64,000 nucleotides of DNA from Prosopocoilus inquinatus (Eukaryota; Arthropoda; Insecta; Coleoptera; Lucanidae), in NCBI GenBank assembly GCA_036172665.1, contig JAYKNF010000016.1, forward strand, positions 310,001-374,000, read 5' to 3'. This document shows, piece after piece, positions 31,331-43,345 of the stretch. The notes beneath the pieces are model-generated. The model was not told the DNA's origin. It did no database searches and saw only the letters and a program-made list of their open reading frames with translations. Made by a program: the position numbers and the translations under genes. Numbering within the stretch: position 1 is the stretch's first letter; every line of letters starts with the position of its first letter.

Positions 31331-32643
31331 ATTTTCGTTTAAACCCAACTTTGAACAAAAGTCAGAATGAAGTTTCTTGTTACGGTCTTACTTTGACAAT
31401 AAAAGTAGTTTTACTGATTCTTAATTCGCGATGGTACTTTTGTTTTCAAGGCTACTCGAGGTGTATTTTTTTTGTTGAAGGCTCGTTATAAGAAATGCAC
31501 TTTTAAAAATTTATTTAAAAAAGTTTATTTATTAAATGTAAGGATGTCAATACGGGAATTCCCTTCATCCACTACGCACTTTCAATTCTAAATTTAGAGC
31601 AAAATAGTGGAAATCAACTGAAAATGTTTACAAATACAGCCAATTGTATTACTCTATAAAATTTGTGCTGGATTTATCTTACTTTTAAGCCAAAGCTAAG
31701 CAAAAGACAAACATTTGCTTTCACTTCAGATTTGGAAAGAGACATTGTCTTAGGAAAAGGGAAAAAAACCTGTGCAGTTAGACTGCACCATCGCTTTTCG
31801 ATAAATCCTCGAAAGTGACGCTTTGTTACATTTTAATGATAGAATACAGAATGCAATATACACGTAGAAAATATAGAGGTAAAATGCTTTATTTATTTTA
31901 CGTATTTGTAAAACAGATAAATTTCAGATTATCAGTCACATCGTATAAAGTGTTTTTATATTAATAAGGAAAAACTGATGAAGGGTAAGTAATACGATTT
32001 TCTTTAATAGTTTTGACATTATAATGTACTTATATATCATTTTCTTAATTTATATTTACAGAATTTTGCCAACTCACCGAGAACAATTTTTTTTGCATGG
32101 TAAAATGATGATGAACCCATACAAGTTTTTGAAGCAAATGCATGAATAACAACGATTACATAGAAGTTTTGGACCAAACTCAACTCAGCGAATAGACACA
32201 GCTGATACGCAGCTTTACGTTGTATTGTCTCCCGCCTACAAGTACACCTATTTCGCCCGCTCAGATTAATAAGCGGATTAGATTTTATAATTATTATGAT
32301 CTTCACGATTTATATTTTTATATTCGGTGTTTGAACATATATGGATGTCCACCCAAGTTTCATTAATTGTATTAATAAACACTGCGTAGTATTTTTTAGA
32401 TTCCTTCTGTGTCACATTTAGAAAATATAATCTATGTAGATACTTTAATACAGGATATACTTTATCTTTGTATTTGGTCATTGGGACTTTCTTACAAGAG
32501 AATGGGTTTCGAATTTATTAAATCTATCTCTGTCTCACAAAATAAGGAAATCTCAGGATAAGGAGAATTTGAATATTATACATATGTGAGTAAGATTCCT
32601 TTGCAACTACTTATTATGAATACAGTTTCGATTACAGTAGGAT
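31331..32643. other. No gene recognised
   Basis: AT-rich. The minus-strand frames at 32037-32306 and 32278-32481 are short and unlike known families. A faint HARBI1-like reading is possible around 32040-32480 but I cannot support it. Confidence 0.45.
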
Positions 32644-32693
32644 CCCTTTGACAGCTGTTTCGACCCAGTTTGGGGGCTCTTCAGCAAAGGGGT
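32644..32693 (-). ncRNA. Diverged hammerhead-like motif
   Basis: Minus strand: CTGAAGA core, stem II GCCCC..GGGTC with one mismatch, GAAAC, AGCT loop and GTC triplet. Stem I pairs CCCTTT with AAAGGG but has a one-base offset next to the cleavage site. The flanks differ from the 312-bp unit, so this is a separate subfamily. Confidence 0.45.
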
Positions 32694-33011
32694 AGCGCTG
32701 TAATGAAACATTTTAAACTTTACAAGTGTTAAAGCAGCTTTATCGAAGTGGCGGTTAGGATCTGTTACATTGCTTCATATGCTAAACTAAAAATTTGCAC
32801 CAATCAGTACGGAATGAACTGACATACAAAAACTATATTAGGTAGTGATTGCTGTGGATTTTTAGTTTGCAAAATGAAGCGATGCTAATGTGCGGTTTGC
32901 TTTAAAGATATCCACTGTGATTTACTTCTCAGCTACAAATCTCTGACTTTTTAAATTTATTAACGGATCGATTCTAAATATTTGCAAATTGCAAAAAAAG
33001 AACATATTTGA

Positions 33012-33392
33012 TCTTGTTTAATCACGAAAAGTTACTAAGAAAAGTTGTTTAAAATCAGAAAATAATCCGAATTCTCAAATTTGGGCGAAAAATTTTAATT
33101 TTTAATTATTTAAAGACAAGCTGAAATAATACATTTACAGTAAATGTTTTCTTTTGTAACTGTCCCATGGAGAGCAAAATGACAGACCTTTTGAAAAATG
33201 GACACAACATGATGAAGTCTTAGTATAACATATAGATAATGATATTTTTGGTTCTGTGTATTTCAGCTAGCTAAATTTTGCTGTTAATCAAATAATTAAA
33301 AATCAAAAATTTTCGCTGAAATTTGAGAATTGGGGTTATTTTCTAATTTTAAACAACTTTTCTTAATAACCTTTCATGATTAGACAAGGCGA
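33012..33392. repeat. Foldback element 3
   Basis: Arms of about 105 bp (33012-33115 and 33285-33392) are reverse complements with few mismatches, including the gaaaagttgtttaaaat block. The central ~170 bp is unrelated. No coding capacity. Confidence 0.75.
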
Positions 33393-33744
33393 AAATTTAA
33401 AATCAATGCGTAAATAAAATAAAAAAGGACAGGGGTGTGCAGTTGAGAAGTGAAACACTGAGATCTACTGCAACAGTAGTGCAATGTTTCTAAAGTAATG
33501 TCAATGACATATTCCTAAAGGAACGTTAATGAAACAAGTATAGGAAACATAAAGATAATATTACATGTAAACATTAATAAAACATTGCAATTTATATTTA
33601 TGCAGCGTTAATAAAGAGACGTCGGGTCAACATTTTTTTTGTAACTTTATTCTGCAACATCGCTTACTAGGACATAGAACTATTGGCGTAACGTTACTTT
33701 CTACGTTAAAAACGTTTAACCGTAAACATTACGTCTAACAAAAT

Positions 33745-33945
33745 AACGAACGTCTAACGCTACGTCTCTGCTGAAGAAGTCCCAAGCAGGGCTGAAACAG
33801 CTGTACAGAGGCTGCTCGAGGTTTTCACTGCAAACAAAAACGATTTGCACAAATTTTTTTTTCAAAACTTTGATTATGCTTTGACTGCAATTTCTGGTCA
33901 AAAAGCGATCGTAAGATGTCGCGATTTTATCTATTTAACAAAATA
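33745..33945 (+). repeat. Hammerhead repeat, partial copy
   Basis: A partial unit runs from the ribozyme block through tttgattatgctttgac to aaaaagcgatcg, with the ttgcatggg part missing. The flanks on both sides are unrelated and AT-rich. Confidence 0.75.
33764..33812 (+). ncRNA. Type I hammerhead ribozyme, intact core, best stem I
   Basis: GTCTCTG (33764-33770) pairs with CAGAGGC (33806-33812) over all 7 positions with one G-T. The core CTGAAGA is at 33771-33777. Stem II is AGTCC/GGGCT with one wobble. GAAA is at 33794-33797 and the cleavage triplet GTA ends at 33805. Stem III is the minimal AC/GT form known from Penelope-associated hammerheads. Confidence 0.82.
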
Positions 33946-34098
33946 ACGTTCACACAATGTTTATATAACATCTTTTTGCTTAGAGGGAATAAAATAAATA
34001 AAACAGTCGTTTATTATTTTTATAATATTCAATTATTTTTTTCTAGAAAATGAGTTACTTTGAGGAAATAAAATAATAATTTAAACAAGTATTAATTT

Positions 34099-34985
34099 TT
34101 ATTTATTCCATTGAAATAAAATAGCACCTTCAAATAGGAAATAAGAAGTTAATTGTTCTCTCAACAAACTGGCATTATGTGCATACATGTTACTACTACT
34201 ACGTTTTATTTCAGACAAGTTATTAACAGATTCTGCATTACGCCATTCACCATCTATAATGACTCCACTGTTATCTTCACGATCAATGGTAACTGGAGAA
34301 AAGTATCGCCTATGTTCTCTGTTTACATTTGTTTCTCTAATCATTAGCCAATTGTGAAGGCAAACTGCTGCTTTAATATTGTTTTCAGTAGTCTCTATGT
34401 TTGCTACAATGGGTTTTCTAAAAATTCGCCATCTTGCAGAAAAAATTCCAAAAGTGTTTTCGATTACTCGACGGGCTCTGCATAATCTGGAATATTGATT
34501 TTTAGTTACATATTCAGTATTGTGACTGCCATAATCATAACAGGTAAAAGTAAATAATTTAATAGCATTTTTGACTGCTTTTGAACACTATCATAACATT
34601 TCCATCCCTTATTATTACAAGAGGTTAAAGTAAGTCTTTAACCTCTTGTAATAATAAGGGATGGAAATGTTATGATAGTGTTCAAAAGCAGTCAAAAATG
34701 CTATTAAATTATTTACTTTTACCTGTTATTCTCAACTTATGAGAATATTTAGAGTGCTCTGGTACGGTCAATCAAAAATGATATAAGTGACTCTTTTATT
34801 TGAATACTCTATTACCTTTAAAATGAACACTTAATCTCGTTACTTTGTACCTGCATCAAATTATCTGTAATTAAAAATCCTTTTATTCTGCGGTAAAAGA
34901 CGTCCTGGATAAGGTCGCATGATATTTGTGGTTAGAGGACAAGCTTCATCAGCTGAAACATAATAGTTCATATTTTCACCTCCTT
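34099..34985 (-). pseudogene. PIF/Harbinger (HARBI1-like) transposase C-terminal remnant
   Basis: Read on the minus strand, about 34870-34985 gives YYVSADEACPLTTNIMRPYPG (contains the second catalytic-Asp region of the DDE_4 fold) and then LLPQNKRIFNY. After a gap holding a 93-bp-armed palindrome, 34099-34540 gives CRARRVIENTFGIFSARW (catalytic Glu in RVIEN), a KAAVCLHNWL block and the usual HARBI1 tail (DREDNSGVIIDGEWRN). The intervening DNA may contain a former intron. The N-terminal half is missing. HARBI1-type enzymes mobilise elements with 3-bp TTA/TAA target sites. Confidence 0.8.
34537..34729. repeat. Long near-perfect palindrome within the HARBI1 remnant
   Basis: Arms of about 93 bp, beginning ataacaggtaaaagtaaata, flank a 5-8-bp spacer (gtaagtc). 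Identity of the arms is essentially complete, so it arose recently or is maintained. Confidence 0.85.
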
Positions 34986-35049
34986 ACTCAATTGGTGACG
35001 GAAGTGGAAAATGTAAAAAAACGTGTTTCAGCTTTGTTAAGCTGACCGG

Positions 35050-35985
35050 ACACATACAAAATGTTAAGGGACTTGTGTACTCCAATGTTACCAAAAGAAA
35101 AGACGTATGTCAGCTTTGCAAATTGCTTACAGCTCATTTTTCTCGAACAGCTTGCGTAAATAGAGAAAGAATAGACTTTTATGAGGCAAAACAGGAGGAT
35201 GGAGAATCGATAAATGCGTGGTATGCCAGGATACACAATTTATCGACAAACTGCCAGTTTGGAAGCGAATTCGCATCAGTGTTGAAAGACAAATTCGTGT
35301 GTGGATTAGCCAAAAATAAGGTGAGAGATCGTCTGTGCGAAGAAAAACCTGACAAGTCATTGAACAAACTCATAGAAAAAGCAGAATTATGTTATGAATT
35401 TTATATTTCTTGTAGTAGAAAATGGTACTCAAAATCTGTTAGGTAGAGATTTTTTAAAGGCATTTAACTTTAAGTTGGTTCAAAATTCCGAAAAGGTGTT
35501 ACAAATAAGTAACAATGTAGATAATATTTTAGGAGAAGCCAGGGAAGTAGTAGAAAATAAGTTAGGTTGTTACAAGTACAAAACCTTCAACTTAAGGTTA
35601 AAAGAAAATTGTATACCAATTTTCCGTAAATCTAGAACTATCCCGTTTACCCTAAGACCCCAAGTCGAAGAAGAATTGCAACGGTTAGAAGAAGAGGGAG
35701 TTATTTCACCTATTGAAGCCAGTGATTGGGGAATATCTTTAGTCCCAGTACGAAAACCAGCAGGTGGTATTCGACTGTGTGGGGATTACAAGGTAACAGT
35801 AAACAAAGGATTGGTAGAAGCGAGATACTCCATTACCTAAAATAGAAGGTATATTCTTCAAGTTAAATGGTGGAGAGTCTTACACAAAAATGGACTTAAG
35901 TAATGCTTATAACCAGTTGAAGGTAGATGAACAAACAGGAACAAGGTTGATGAAATTTTCTGCAGAATTTCCTGGTAAAATTAGA
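35050..35985 (+). pseudogene. Second Gypsy fragment (gag joined to RT)
   Basis: Frame 1 (35075-35446) is gag-like: FYEAKQEDGESINAWYARI and VRDRLCEEKPDKSLNKL. Frame 2 (35394-35840) carries the end of the protease (NLLGRDFLKAF) and the start of RT (FTLRPQVEEELQRLEEEG, IRLCGDYKVTVN). A frame change near 35830 leads to FFKLNGGESYTKMDLSNAY to about 35985, where it stops before the catalytic box. Gag runs directly into the protease end, so most of the protease is deleted. No LTR was seen on either side. Confidence 0.85.
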
Positions 35986-35989
35986 AAGA

Positions 35990-37095
35990 GAGCTACCCCA
36001 TACCATGGTCTGTACGAGTACTATTAACGCGGACAAAATACTTGGAAATTCGTGGGATAATGTGCGGTAGCAATAAACAATGGCGGTTTTCATACACTGT
36101 TAATCCTCTTATTATTTCCAAGTATTCTGATTTTGAAACACTGGTTGTTCAGATTGTCTGCTATAAAATGTCAGTTTGCACTTGGCAATAAGAAATAATC
36201 GCAAATTTGCAATTAAAACAAAAAATGCAGGAAATTATGCATTAATGCCCTAAAAAGTTAAAATATGCATTTATGTATAAAAATGTTCCAAATATGCATT
36301 TGCATATGCAATTATGCAAACGCATAATTATCCTAAGCCTACTTATGAGCATAGCCTACTACAGGCCAGAAATTGAAATTAAGGCTTTTGTTACAAAAAG
36401 ATGGCAGCATCATAAATAAGGTACTGCAACTTTGAACATTTCTTAAAAAATGGAAATATCTCAAAAACGGCTGGTTTTTCTTGCACATATTACACAAAAT
36501 ATTTTTAGAATTTCATGAAGATTTCAGAAATGCAATTAAAAAAATGGGGTATTCTATTTAAAATAAGAAAGTTGACATCAACTTCCGGTACAAGCGGAAG
36601 TACCCGAAAGTTGGAAATATGTATTTTAATAGCTCATTATCGCTAACTTATAACCACCAAATATGAAACAGAAATTCAAAGATGAAATCCGTAAACTTTT
36701 AATGAATGGGTTGCCTGAATCTCCCTGAATATACATACATATTATACTGGCTATCTCATAACATACGCAGGAGATAGAAAGGGCAGCTGTAGGACATCTG
36801 ATGATGGTCGTGGAAAGACGAAACGTTTGACTTCAATTTTGTTACTCTTAATCGAAGCAGCATAAAAAAGTGCCTGTAGAAAGTTAAATCAGAGTTTGCA
36901 TCTCTTACGGTTTAGGATATTCCTTCAGTGCACACCCAATTTGAAACAGCCGGTGTATTATACTGGTTATCTCACAACGTATGGAGGAGATAGAAAGGGC
37001 AGCTGTAGGACATCAAAATAAAACTTTTTTCTTAATTCGCTTTTGAGCAAATCCCAATAATAAGAAAGTTACAGCAGTAAAACTTTCTTAATTTC
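35990..37095. other. No gene; direct repeats at 36750-37015
   Basis: A ~60-bp block (tatctcataacatacg, ggagatagaaagggcagctg) occurs at about 36750 and again at about 36965. After the first copy, ctgatgatggtcgtgg and gacgaaacgt resemble the hammerhead-like tails of Penelope-type elements but do not form a canonical core. Around 36270-36330 there is a cluster of tatgcat motifs. Confidence 0.5.
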
Positions 37096-37099
37096 TCCT

Positions 37100-37480
37100 T
37101 TAATTTATACCTATAGCTTCTTAACTAATAAGAATTATTCCACAAAATGTAACTTTATTGTTAAATAAACTTCAAATTTAACAAAACCACCATTCATAAA
37201 ATGTCTATGTTAATCTGTTTCCTAGTTTTGTTTTCAATTAGTAGGCGGTGCACAACGACATGAAAAGCCGTTTTTGGGCATTAAAAGAAAAAACGAAATA
37301 GCCGTTAACTTTAACGTGACTACATTTTTTTTAAATAGTTGTTTATTGTAAAGCAATGTTCAATTAACTCATAAATGCATCAAATTTAAATTTAAAACGT
37401 AAAATATTACTACTAGGAGTAACTTTTGATTGTTAATTAATTTCAATTAAAGCTAAAATTTTTGCAAAAAAATGTATTAA
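37100..37480 (-). repeat. Dispersed repeat, inverted partner of 5770-6090
   Basis: Reverse-complement similarity to 5770-6090 runs over most of its length, including the accaccattcataaaatgtc end and the acgtgactac block. It also shares its end with foldback element 2. Probably a MITE family. Confidence 0.5.
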
Positions 37481-37744
37481 GGAAAAAACTTTAATTTGAT
37501 CTCGCCTAGCTACCCTTTTAATCTCCTACGTAGGTTATGAGACATCCAGTGTACAAAGTATAAAAATTATTTTTGTACATAATTAATATAAAAAAAATAA
37601 TTTTATTTTAAGTGACATGGAAACTAATTTGTGACATTGTTCAGCTGTACTAGCATTTAAGCGATTATCCACGCAATAAAAGTTGTTTTTCAGTTTGTAT
37701 AGATTTCTTTTCGAACGCATGATCAGCTTTCCGCTGTCGTCTTC

Positions 37745-37840
37745 GATGAAGCGAGAAGCCGTTCGATTCGGATGATAGAAAAGTATGAGAATCATCTCAT
37801 ACTTTTCTATTATCCAAATCGAACGGCTTCTCTCTGCATC
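37745..37840. repeat. Palindrome at the junction of two short frames
   Basis: About 45-bp arms (gaagccgttcgattcgg and its complement) meet at 37796 with almost no spacer. Two minus-strand frames (37583-37795 and 37797-37991, 70 and 64 codons) start and end in it. Neither resembles a known protein. Confidence 0.7.
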
Positions 37841-37849
37841 GAAACAAGA

Positions 37850-40299
37850 AATTCCATAACGTTGTTAGACACCTCGTATTTACTATCGTTTCCACATCGA
37901 AATATGTAAGTGTAGTGTCGTTGTTTTCTCCAGTGAAACACTCCAACAAATACTTTATGTTATGAACGTTCACGTAGTCCTTCCAATACAAATCTTTTTT
38001 ATAGTTTCACGTAAGGAGTCGATCCGTTCTAAATATCATAAGGAGTCGATCCGTTCTAAATATCAAATGTTCTCAGTAACATTTTGAATATTTAACTATA
38101 ATAACTTATAACTTACTTCGTTAATTTACCCCAGGAAAAAAATCGAGTTACTAACGCGTGTTAATTAAAATTCATCGCACGTTGAAATTTAATCAGTCAG
38201 CATGGTTGAAACCGTATATCGATTTAAATACGTCTCTGAGAACTGTTGCAAAGAATGAACTTTGATAAAGATTTATATAAATTAGAAAACGTAATAACAT
38301 TAAACTGATAAACAAATGGGAAGGAAGATATGGTGCCGCTAAATTAATTTCTAAACCAGAATTTAAATCCTCCTCCTCCTACATTTAATGAGAACCTCGT
38401 AGCGGTAGAATTAAATAAAACTGAAATTTTCTTCTAAAAGCCCATATACGTTGGCATATGCAAAGGTAATTCTGTTTACTCTTTATTTTTACCATTATTA
38501 GCGTCATGAATATTATTTTCGGTACCAAAATATTAAAAAATAAAACTTATTATTGCATATTTTAATTTATACATTTTTTCTGTTGTAGGTGATAGAAATA
38601 AAATCATATTTTTAAACAATTTTTTTATTTTATGCTTCTGCACATTCAGATTAAAGTTCTAACAATTCAATTGAAACCTTCAGTTGCAAACATACTGTGA
38701 TACGTGACAGGTCTTCTATCGTTAGTTATGTACAAAGTGTTATATAAGTTATAGTTTTATTTTTCTTTGCAAGCAAGTAGGTAGATTTACAGTTTTATAT
38801 TTGTAACCACAATTATTAGTTAAACCAATTTATAATTTGTTTTTGTTTTTCGCTTCTAAATTTATTTAGTTCAACACCGCTTTTCCTGTAATTTGCATGA
38901 CGTTCATTATTAACTTATTAACCTCATCCTCGATATGCGATAAATTTAACAAGATTCACACCTCGGAACTCGAAATTTAGATTTGGAAAAGCTTATACTT
39001 GAGATTTTTTTTTCTTTTGCGCTATGTTCATATCATGCTGTGCATGATGCAAGAACAAGTTGGTTGTGTTTGCAACAGTAACAATTAAGCAGTGAAAATT
39101 TACATACTTAACCTCGATGTGTGATAAATTAAAATATGAGCACAAGGGCTCACCCAAGTTTACTTTTTTAAGAAAAGAAAGTTAAAGTAAATTGGCGAAA
39201 AAGAGCGAAAGAATAATATTAAATATCTTTAAGAATAATCAAATTAGAAGAGAGACGGAGCGATATCATTTCACCTATCAACAAATTTTCATATAATTTG
39301 TGTGTCATTCATAGTTTTATTAACCTTGATGTGCGATAAATTTTATATGTTGTGTAACAAGATTCCATCAAAAAAGCTCCTGATTAAAACCTCAAAACTC
39401 TGTTTCTCCGTTCGTTAATTGTCAATGAATTTTTTTTTTAATTTCACCTATCGAGTACCTTTAGTCTATTTAAAAATATAAATTATAAGGAAGGCCGCAG
39501 ATGTCTCAGATTACTATAACAATTTATTTACTTAACAATTTATGAATTGATGACTTGCTGTCGAATTACAATTACTGTAACTTTCTCTCATTAAATTATA
39601 ATTTACTATTTACATCCAAATATTTTGTAGTTCTTGATGTAAAATCGAAGTTTCATTTAACATATACCTTTATGATTTACATCTATACCAGACTCCTAGG
39701 TACACAAGTTTCTTCAAGTACATCACCTCAAACACTCACCTGTTCTTATCGTTCACATGCAGTATTACTTATACATTTTTAACTCATAAACAGTTTCAAT
39801 ATAAATGTTTCCAGTTTCCATACAACTTGCCAATACCTTTTTTTTATATTGTAGGCACTCTGAAAAATTACATTCCAATGTCACGACAAACCGCTTTAAA
39901 CAGCAGCTATCCATTCTTCTCTATTTCGTCCCGAAAGTCTCCACCATCCATTGTTTTCTGGATAACATCGATGATACCCTCTGACTCCACGTGTTCGCAC
40001 ATAACATTTTAAATTTAAATTGCGCGCCAAAAGGTGCTTGGTTCAATCTGTGTGCATATCCGCGGCAAGTGCTGCCCTCGGTGGGGGAGAAGAAAAAGAG
40101 GGAGAGTTCGAGAACAATTACGAAGGGAAGGTTGTATTATTGTTGTTCGCTATCAGATAAAATACTTTTAACCAATGTAAAATAAAATACCAGCAATAAA
40201 AGCGGCTGTAGTGCAACAGTTGAATTATTTTTTAATCAAACTGCAAGCAACACTATGTGTGATTGACTTTGGCAAAAATCTTCATAATCATGTTCTTCT
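37850..40299. other. No gene recognised; minor direct repeats
   Basis: A 26-bp unit (aaggagtcgatccgttctaa) is tandemly doubled at about 38014-38065. A ttaacct(c/t)gat(g)tgcgataaatt motif recurs at about 38926, 39110 and 39321, roughly 200 bp apart. The remainder is AT-rich with short frames only. Confidence 0.5.
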
Positions 40300-41280
40300 A
40301 GTTTTCGATCTGACTAGAAATCTAACTTCACGAGAGATTTCTACTTTTTCTTCTCTAGGTTTCCACACCCTGAACTCTTTAGTGTTGTACATAACAGAGA
40401 AAAATTCCTTCCGTACCACGGGGGTAAAATTTTCCTGGATTCTTTAATCGGTTCAAACAGTAAACTCTGCACCCGAATTCGGTAATATAAAGAACACTTC
40501 TAAGCCAGGCTTCGTCCATTTAACTTGCTTGTCGGACAACGATTCCTAATATAATTTGCTGTAGATACGGTCTCTGTCCAAAAAGAAGGTGGAAGATTGA
40601 AGACATTTTGCTCCGGGTTATTCGGAACCGTCAGACGACGCTGAATACCAGCATCCTTTAACAAGGCATCAAATTGTGAATTTATGTATTTTGTGCCATT
40701 ATCAGACTGTAAACATTTTACTCTGACGTTCTGAGATTCCACGAGTTTCTTAAAATCTTGGAATTCCTTAATAATTTCGCTTTTTCGATGCAGGAATCGC
40801 ACTTCGCACCATCTACTTGCTTGTTGTGAATTAGTTCTCCAGTCTTCGTGTTTCTATCTGACCTTTTTGGTAAGGGGGCTCGTGTCATTTTCCCCAGGAG
40901 ACAAATTTCGCATTCAACTGCCAAGTCAGGTTTGGTAACTTCGATACCTCGTACAGCTCCTTTCTTCAAAGCTTCGCAAAGGTCCTTAAAATTCAAATGT
41001 CCTAATCAGATATGCCAGTCCTTGAGGGATACTTTGCGGTTATTTTTGGTCCGAGCAAGTTTTCCTTCTTCAGTAGTACGCGACTTTTTCACATAATACA
41101 GCCCATTTACTCGTCTAGCTACAACTATCGCCTTGTTATTTGTGTCCAAAACTCGTGCTGAAGTCTTATCGGGCCACGACCGAGAGGTTGTGAATTTGAA
41201 CTGTCGCACAGTGTTTCCAAATCCAATATTCGTGCGAAAAATGAATATCTCTGTAACCGTATAGTTTTCGGTGGTCAAAA
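40300..41280 (-). pseudogene. Copia-type retrotransposon pol remnant
   Basis: On the minus strand, 41006-41278 carries the end of the protease region and the pre-integrase start (YYVKKSRTTEEGKLA, KVSLKDWHI). 40718-40996 continues as MNFKDLCEALKKGAVRG with the zinc-binding CEICLLGKMTRAPLP. After a deletion, 40500-40802 holds the integrase core (IKEFQDFKKLVESQNV, LQSDNGTKY with the second catalytic Asp, and the PNNPEQN stretch). Traces continue to about 40300. Frames are broken in at least three places. No LTRs seen. Confidence 0.82.
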
Positions 41281-41525
41281 TTTGGAAACATGCACATCTT
41301 CCAATAAAGAAGAAGAATTTATATATTAAAATGTTGATGTTTTAGATCCGCATTTTAGTAGTATTAGTTTCGAAAAGGAATGTGTATTAGGTAAAAAAAT
41401 TCAGTACCAGTCAATTTGTGTAGCAATGTACATTATTACAAATTTATTTAAAGTACTTAAAACCTAACGGTACACCTATAATAATGCTTATCGCTATTAC
41501 ATATATGATGCGAAGAACGGAAGTA

Positions 41526-43345
41526 TTACGCTTCTTCATCGGAATCATCAAATTCTGACGTTTCTTGTTCTATAGATTCATTTTCGGATACATAACTTTC
41601 ATCTTCGGCACTGACATACAATAATTGGTTAACTTCCGGATCGGATGTACGTTTTTTTACATCTCTTAAACCTAAAGTGCTCAGATAGGGATCCGAAGTT
41701 AAAATCAATCGATGAAATAAATCTTCATTCGTTTTTATTCTGGAAACCTTTCGAGTATGATGTTCCCTATATCGTCGAATATTTTTGTTTCGTGCTTCTT
41801 GCGCCTCTTCAGACAATTCTCCGATAGGAACGCAAGCATGGCTTATTACGGAAGTTCCGTGGATTAAAATTTTATGTACCGAAATAGGCATGTAGTACCA
41901 GCCATACAGGGACACGTATTTCTCAGCGGTATCGAAACAGAATTTTTCAAATTTTTCTACTTTGATTTAACTTCTGCTATTAATTACTTTTAAAATAATA
42001 GCAAATCTTCTTATTAAACTTTCGTCGATTTGTGTTATTTCAGCAGAAATCTTCGGGTTTGCAAAAAATCGCCTAGCTGTGTTTCCATCATTACTTGTTC
42101 CGTAACCAGGTTTAAGAACGTCCACAATTAAACCCATCCGTTCACGAAACTTATCTTGAATTTCTTTTTTTCGGCTTTGTACTGCAGCACTCAAAGCCTT
42201 CGGTATCTTCCAAAATTTGATGTCCAACCTGTATGATATATGAAGTAAACATTCGAAGAATCTAATGTATGCGTGTAAAACAGATAACCCAAAACGGTAC
42301 ATTTCTTGGCTTTCTGGCTTATTCCTAAATCGAGATTATTTGTTTCGGAAATTGTGCATCGGCATACATAGCACCGCATACCAGAAGCATCAGCCAGCGC
42401 ATTACAAATTTTTCCATCTACCATTGTTAACATGAGAGTGTAGGTTACAGAAACGTTGTTGGTACTGGTAATATATGGCTCCAAATTGTCAATTTGAGTT
42501 TTAATGTGTAATTCTTCTTCTTTGGAAATAAGGTCTGTTTCATGCTTCATTGCAATCTGATAGGTCTGCAAAATCTTGTAGATGATGGTTTGGGATTTTT
42601 CCATAGTAATGTTTGCTTACTGTTCTCAATTAATCTTAAAGGAACTAGGGAAGTAACAAAAATACTTTCATCTGACAACGTTTTCGCCGAAAATTTTTGC
42701 TTATATGATGAAAATCCTGATGCACCATCGAATCCCCACTTACAGTAAAGAGTGCACTGAGTTTGATCGTCTAATGTTGCTTCCACTGATCTAAGTATGC
42801 TATCTGTTGTCTTATTTAGCAGAGCTTGCAATTGAACTTCGCATTTAACTTCGGTAATGCTAACATTTTCCGGATAAAAAGTTTTTTTAGCTGCCAGGAC
42901 TTGCTTATATGGTGGATACAAATCAAAATTCTTCTGCCGAGCAACGCTTCGTAATCCATTATACTGATGGGTGTTTAAATTTAAACCGATCAATACAGAA
43001 AGACCTTCTTCTGAAGACAGTGGTTCATGTTGAATATCTGGCTTCTTTGCTTTTTTCTTTCCTGATGTATCTTCAGATACTAAACTTGAAGATCTACGTC
43101 TTACCTCCCGAAGTTTCATAGCAGCAGCAAATTATAATTCTGCAACTGAATAATTTTTCCGTATCTCTTCAGTTTTCTTCCTCTTAGAAGATTCGGAACA
43201 CTCTTCAAAGATTTTATGTCTTCTGCCAGTTTGAGAAGTATTGGGACCTGATTGGTGATGGCGTACTATTTCAGGAAAGGTAATTTCCTGGGATAACCAC
43301 TCACTATACTTCTTTATAAGCGTTTCGTTCGTTCGGTTTATATCA
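41526..43345 (-). pseudogene. Transib transposase (RAG1-core relative), decayed
   Basis: Broken frames on the minus strand give the Transib order. First, an upstream TFPEIVRHHQSGPNTSQTGR stretch (about 43230-43340). Then LIGLNLNTHQYNGLRSV, KWGFDGASGFSSYKQKF (first catalytic Asp) and SLVPLRLIENSKQTLLW (42547-43119). Then MVDGKICNALADASGMRC (second Asp) with RCYVCRC (42191-42604), GYGTSNDGNTARRFFANP with its following Glu (41967-42302), and the C-terminal tail (41526-41915). There are at least three frameshifts and a stop before MKLREVRRR. Transib transposases are the known relatives of the RAG1 core used in vertebrate V(D)J recombination. Terminal CAC-type repeats were not found. Confidence 0.82.

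Noticed and set aside
36270..36330. Cluster of tatgcat motifs as octamer-type binding sites
   Set aside because: Short, AT-rich and without a nearby gene; chance is a sufficient explanation.
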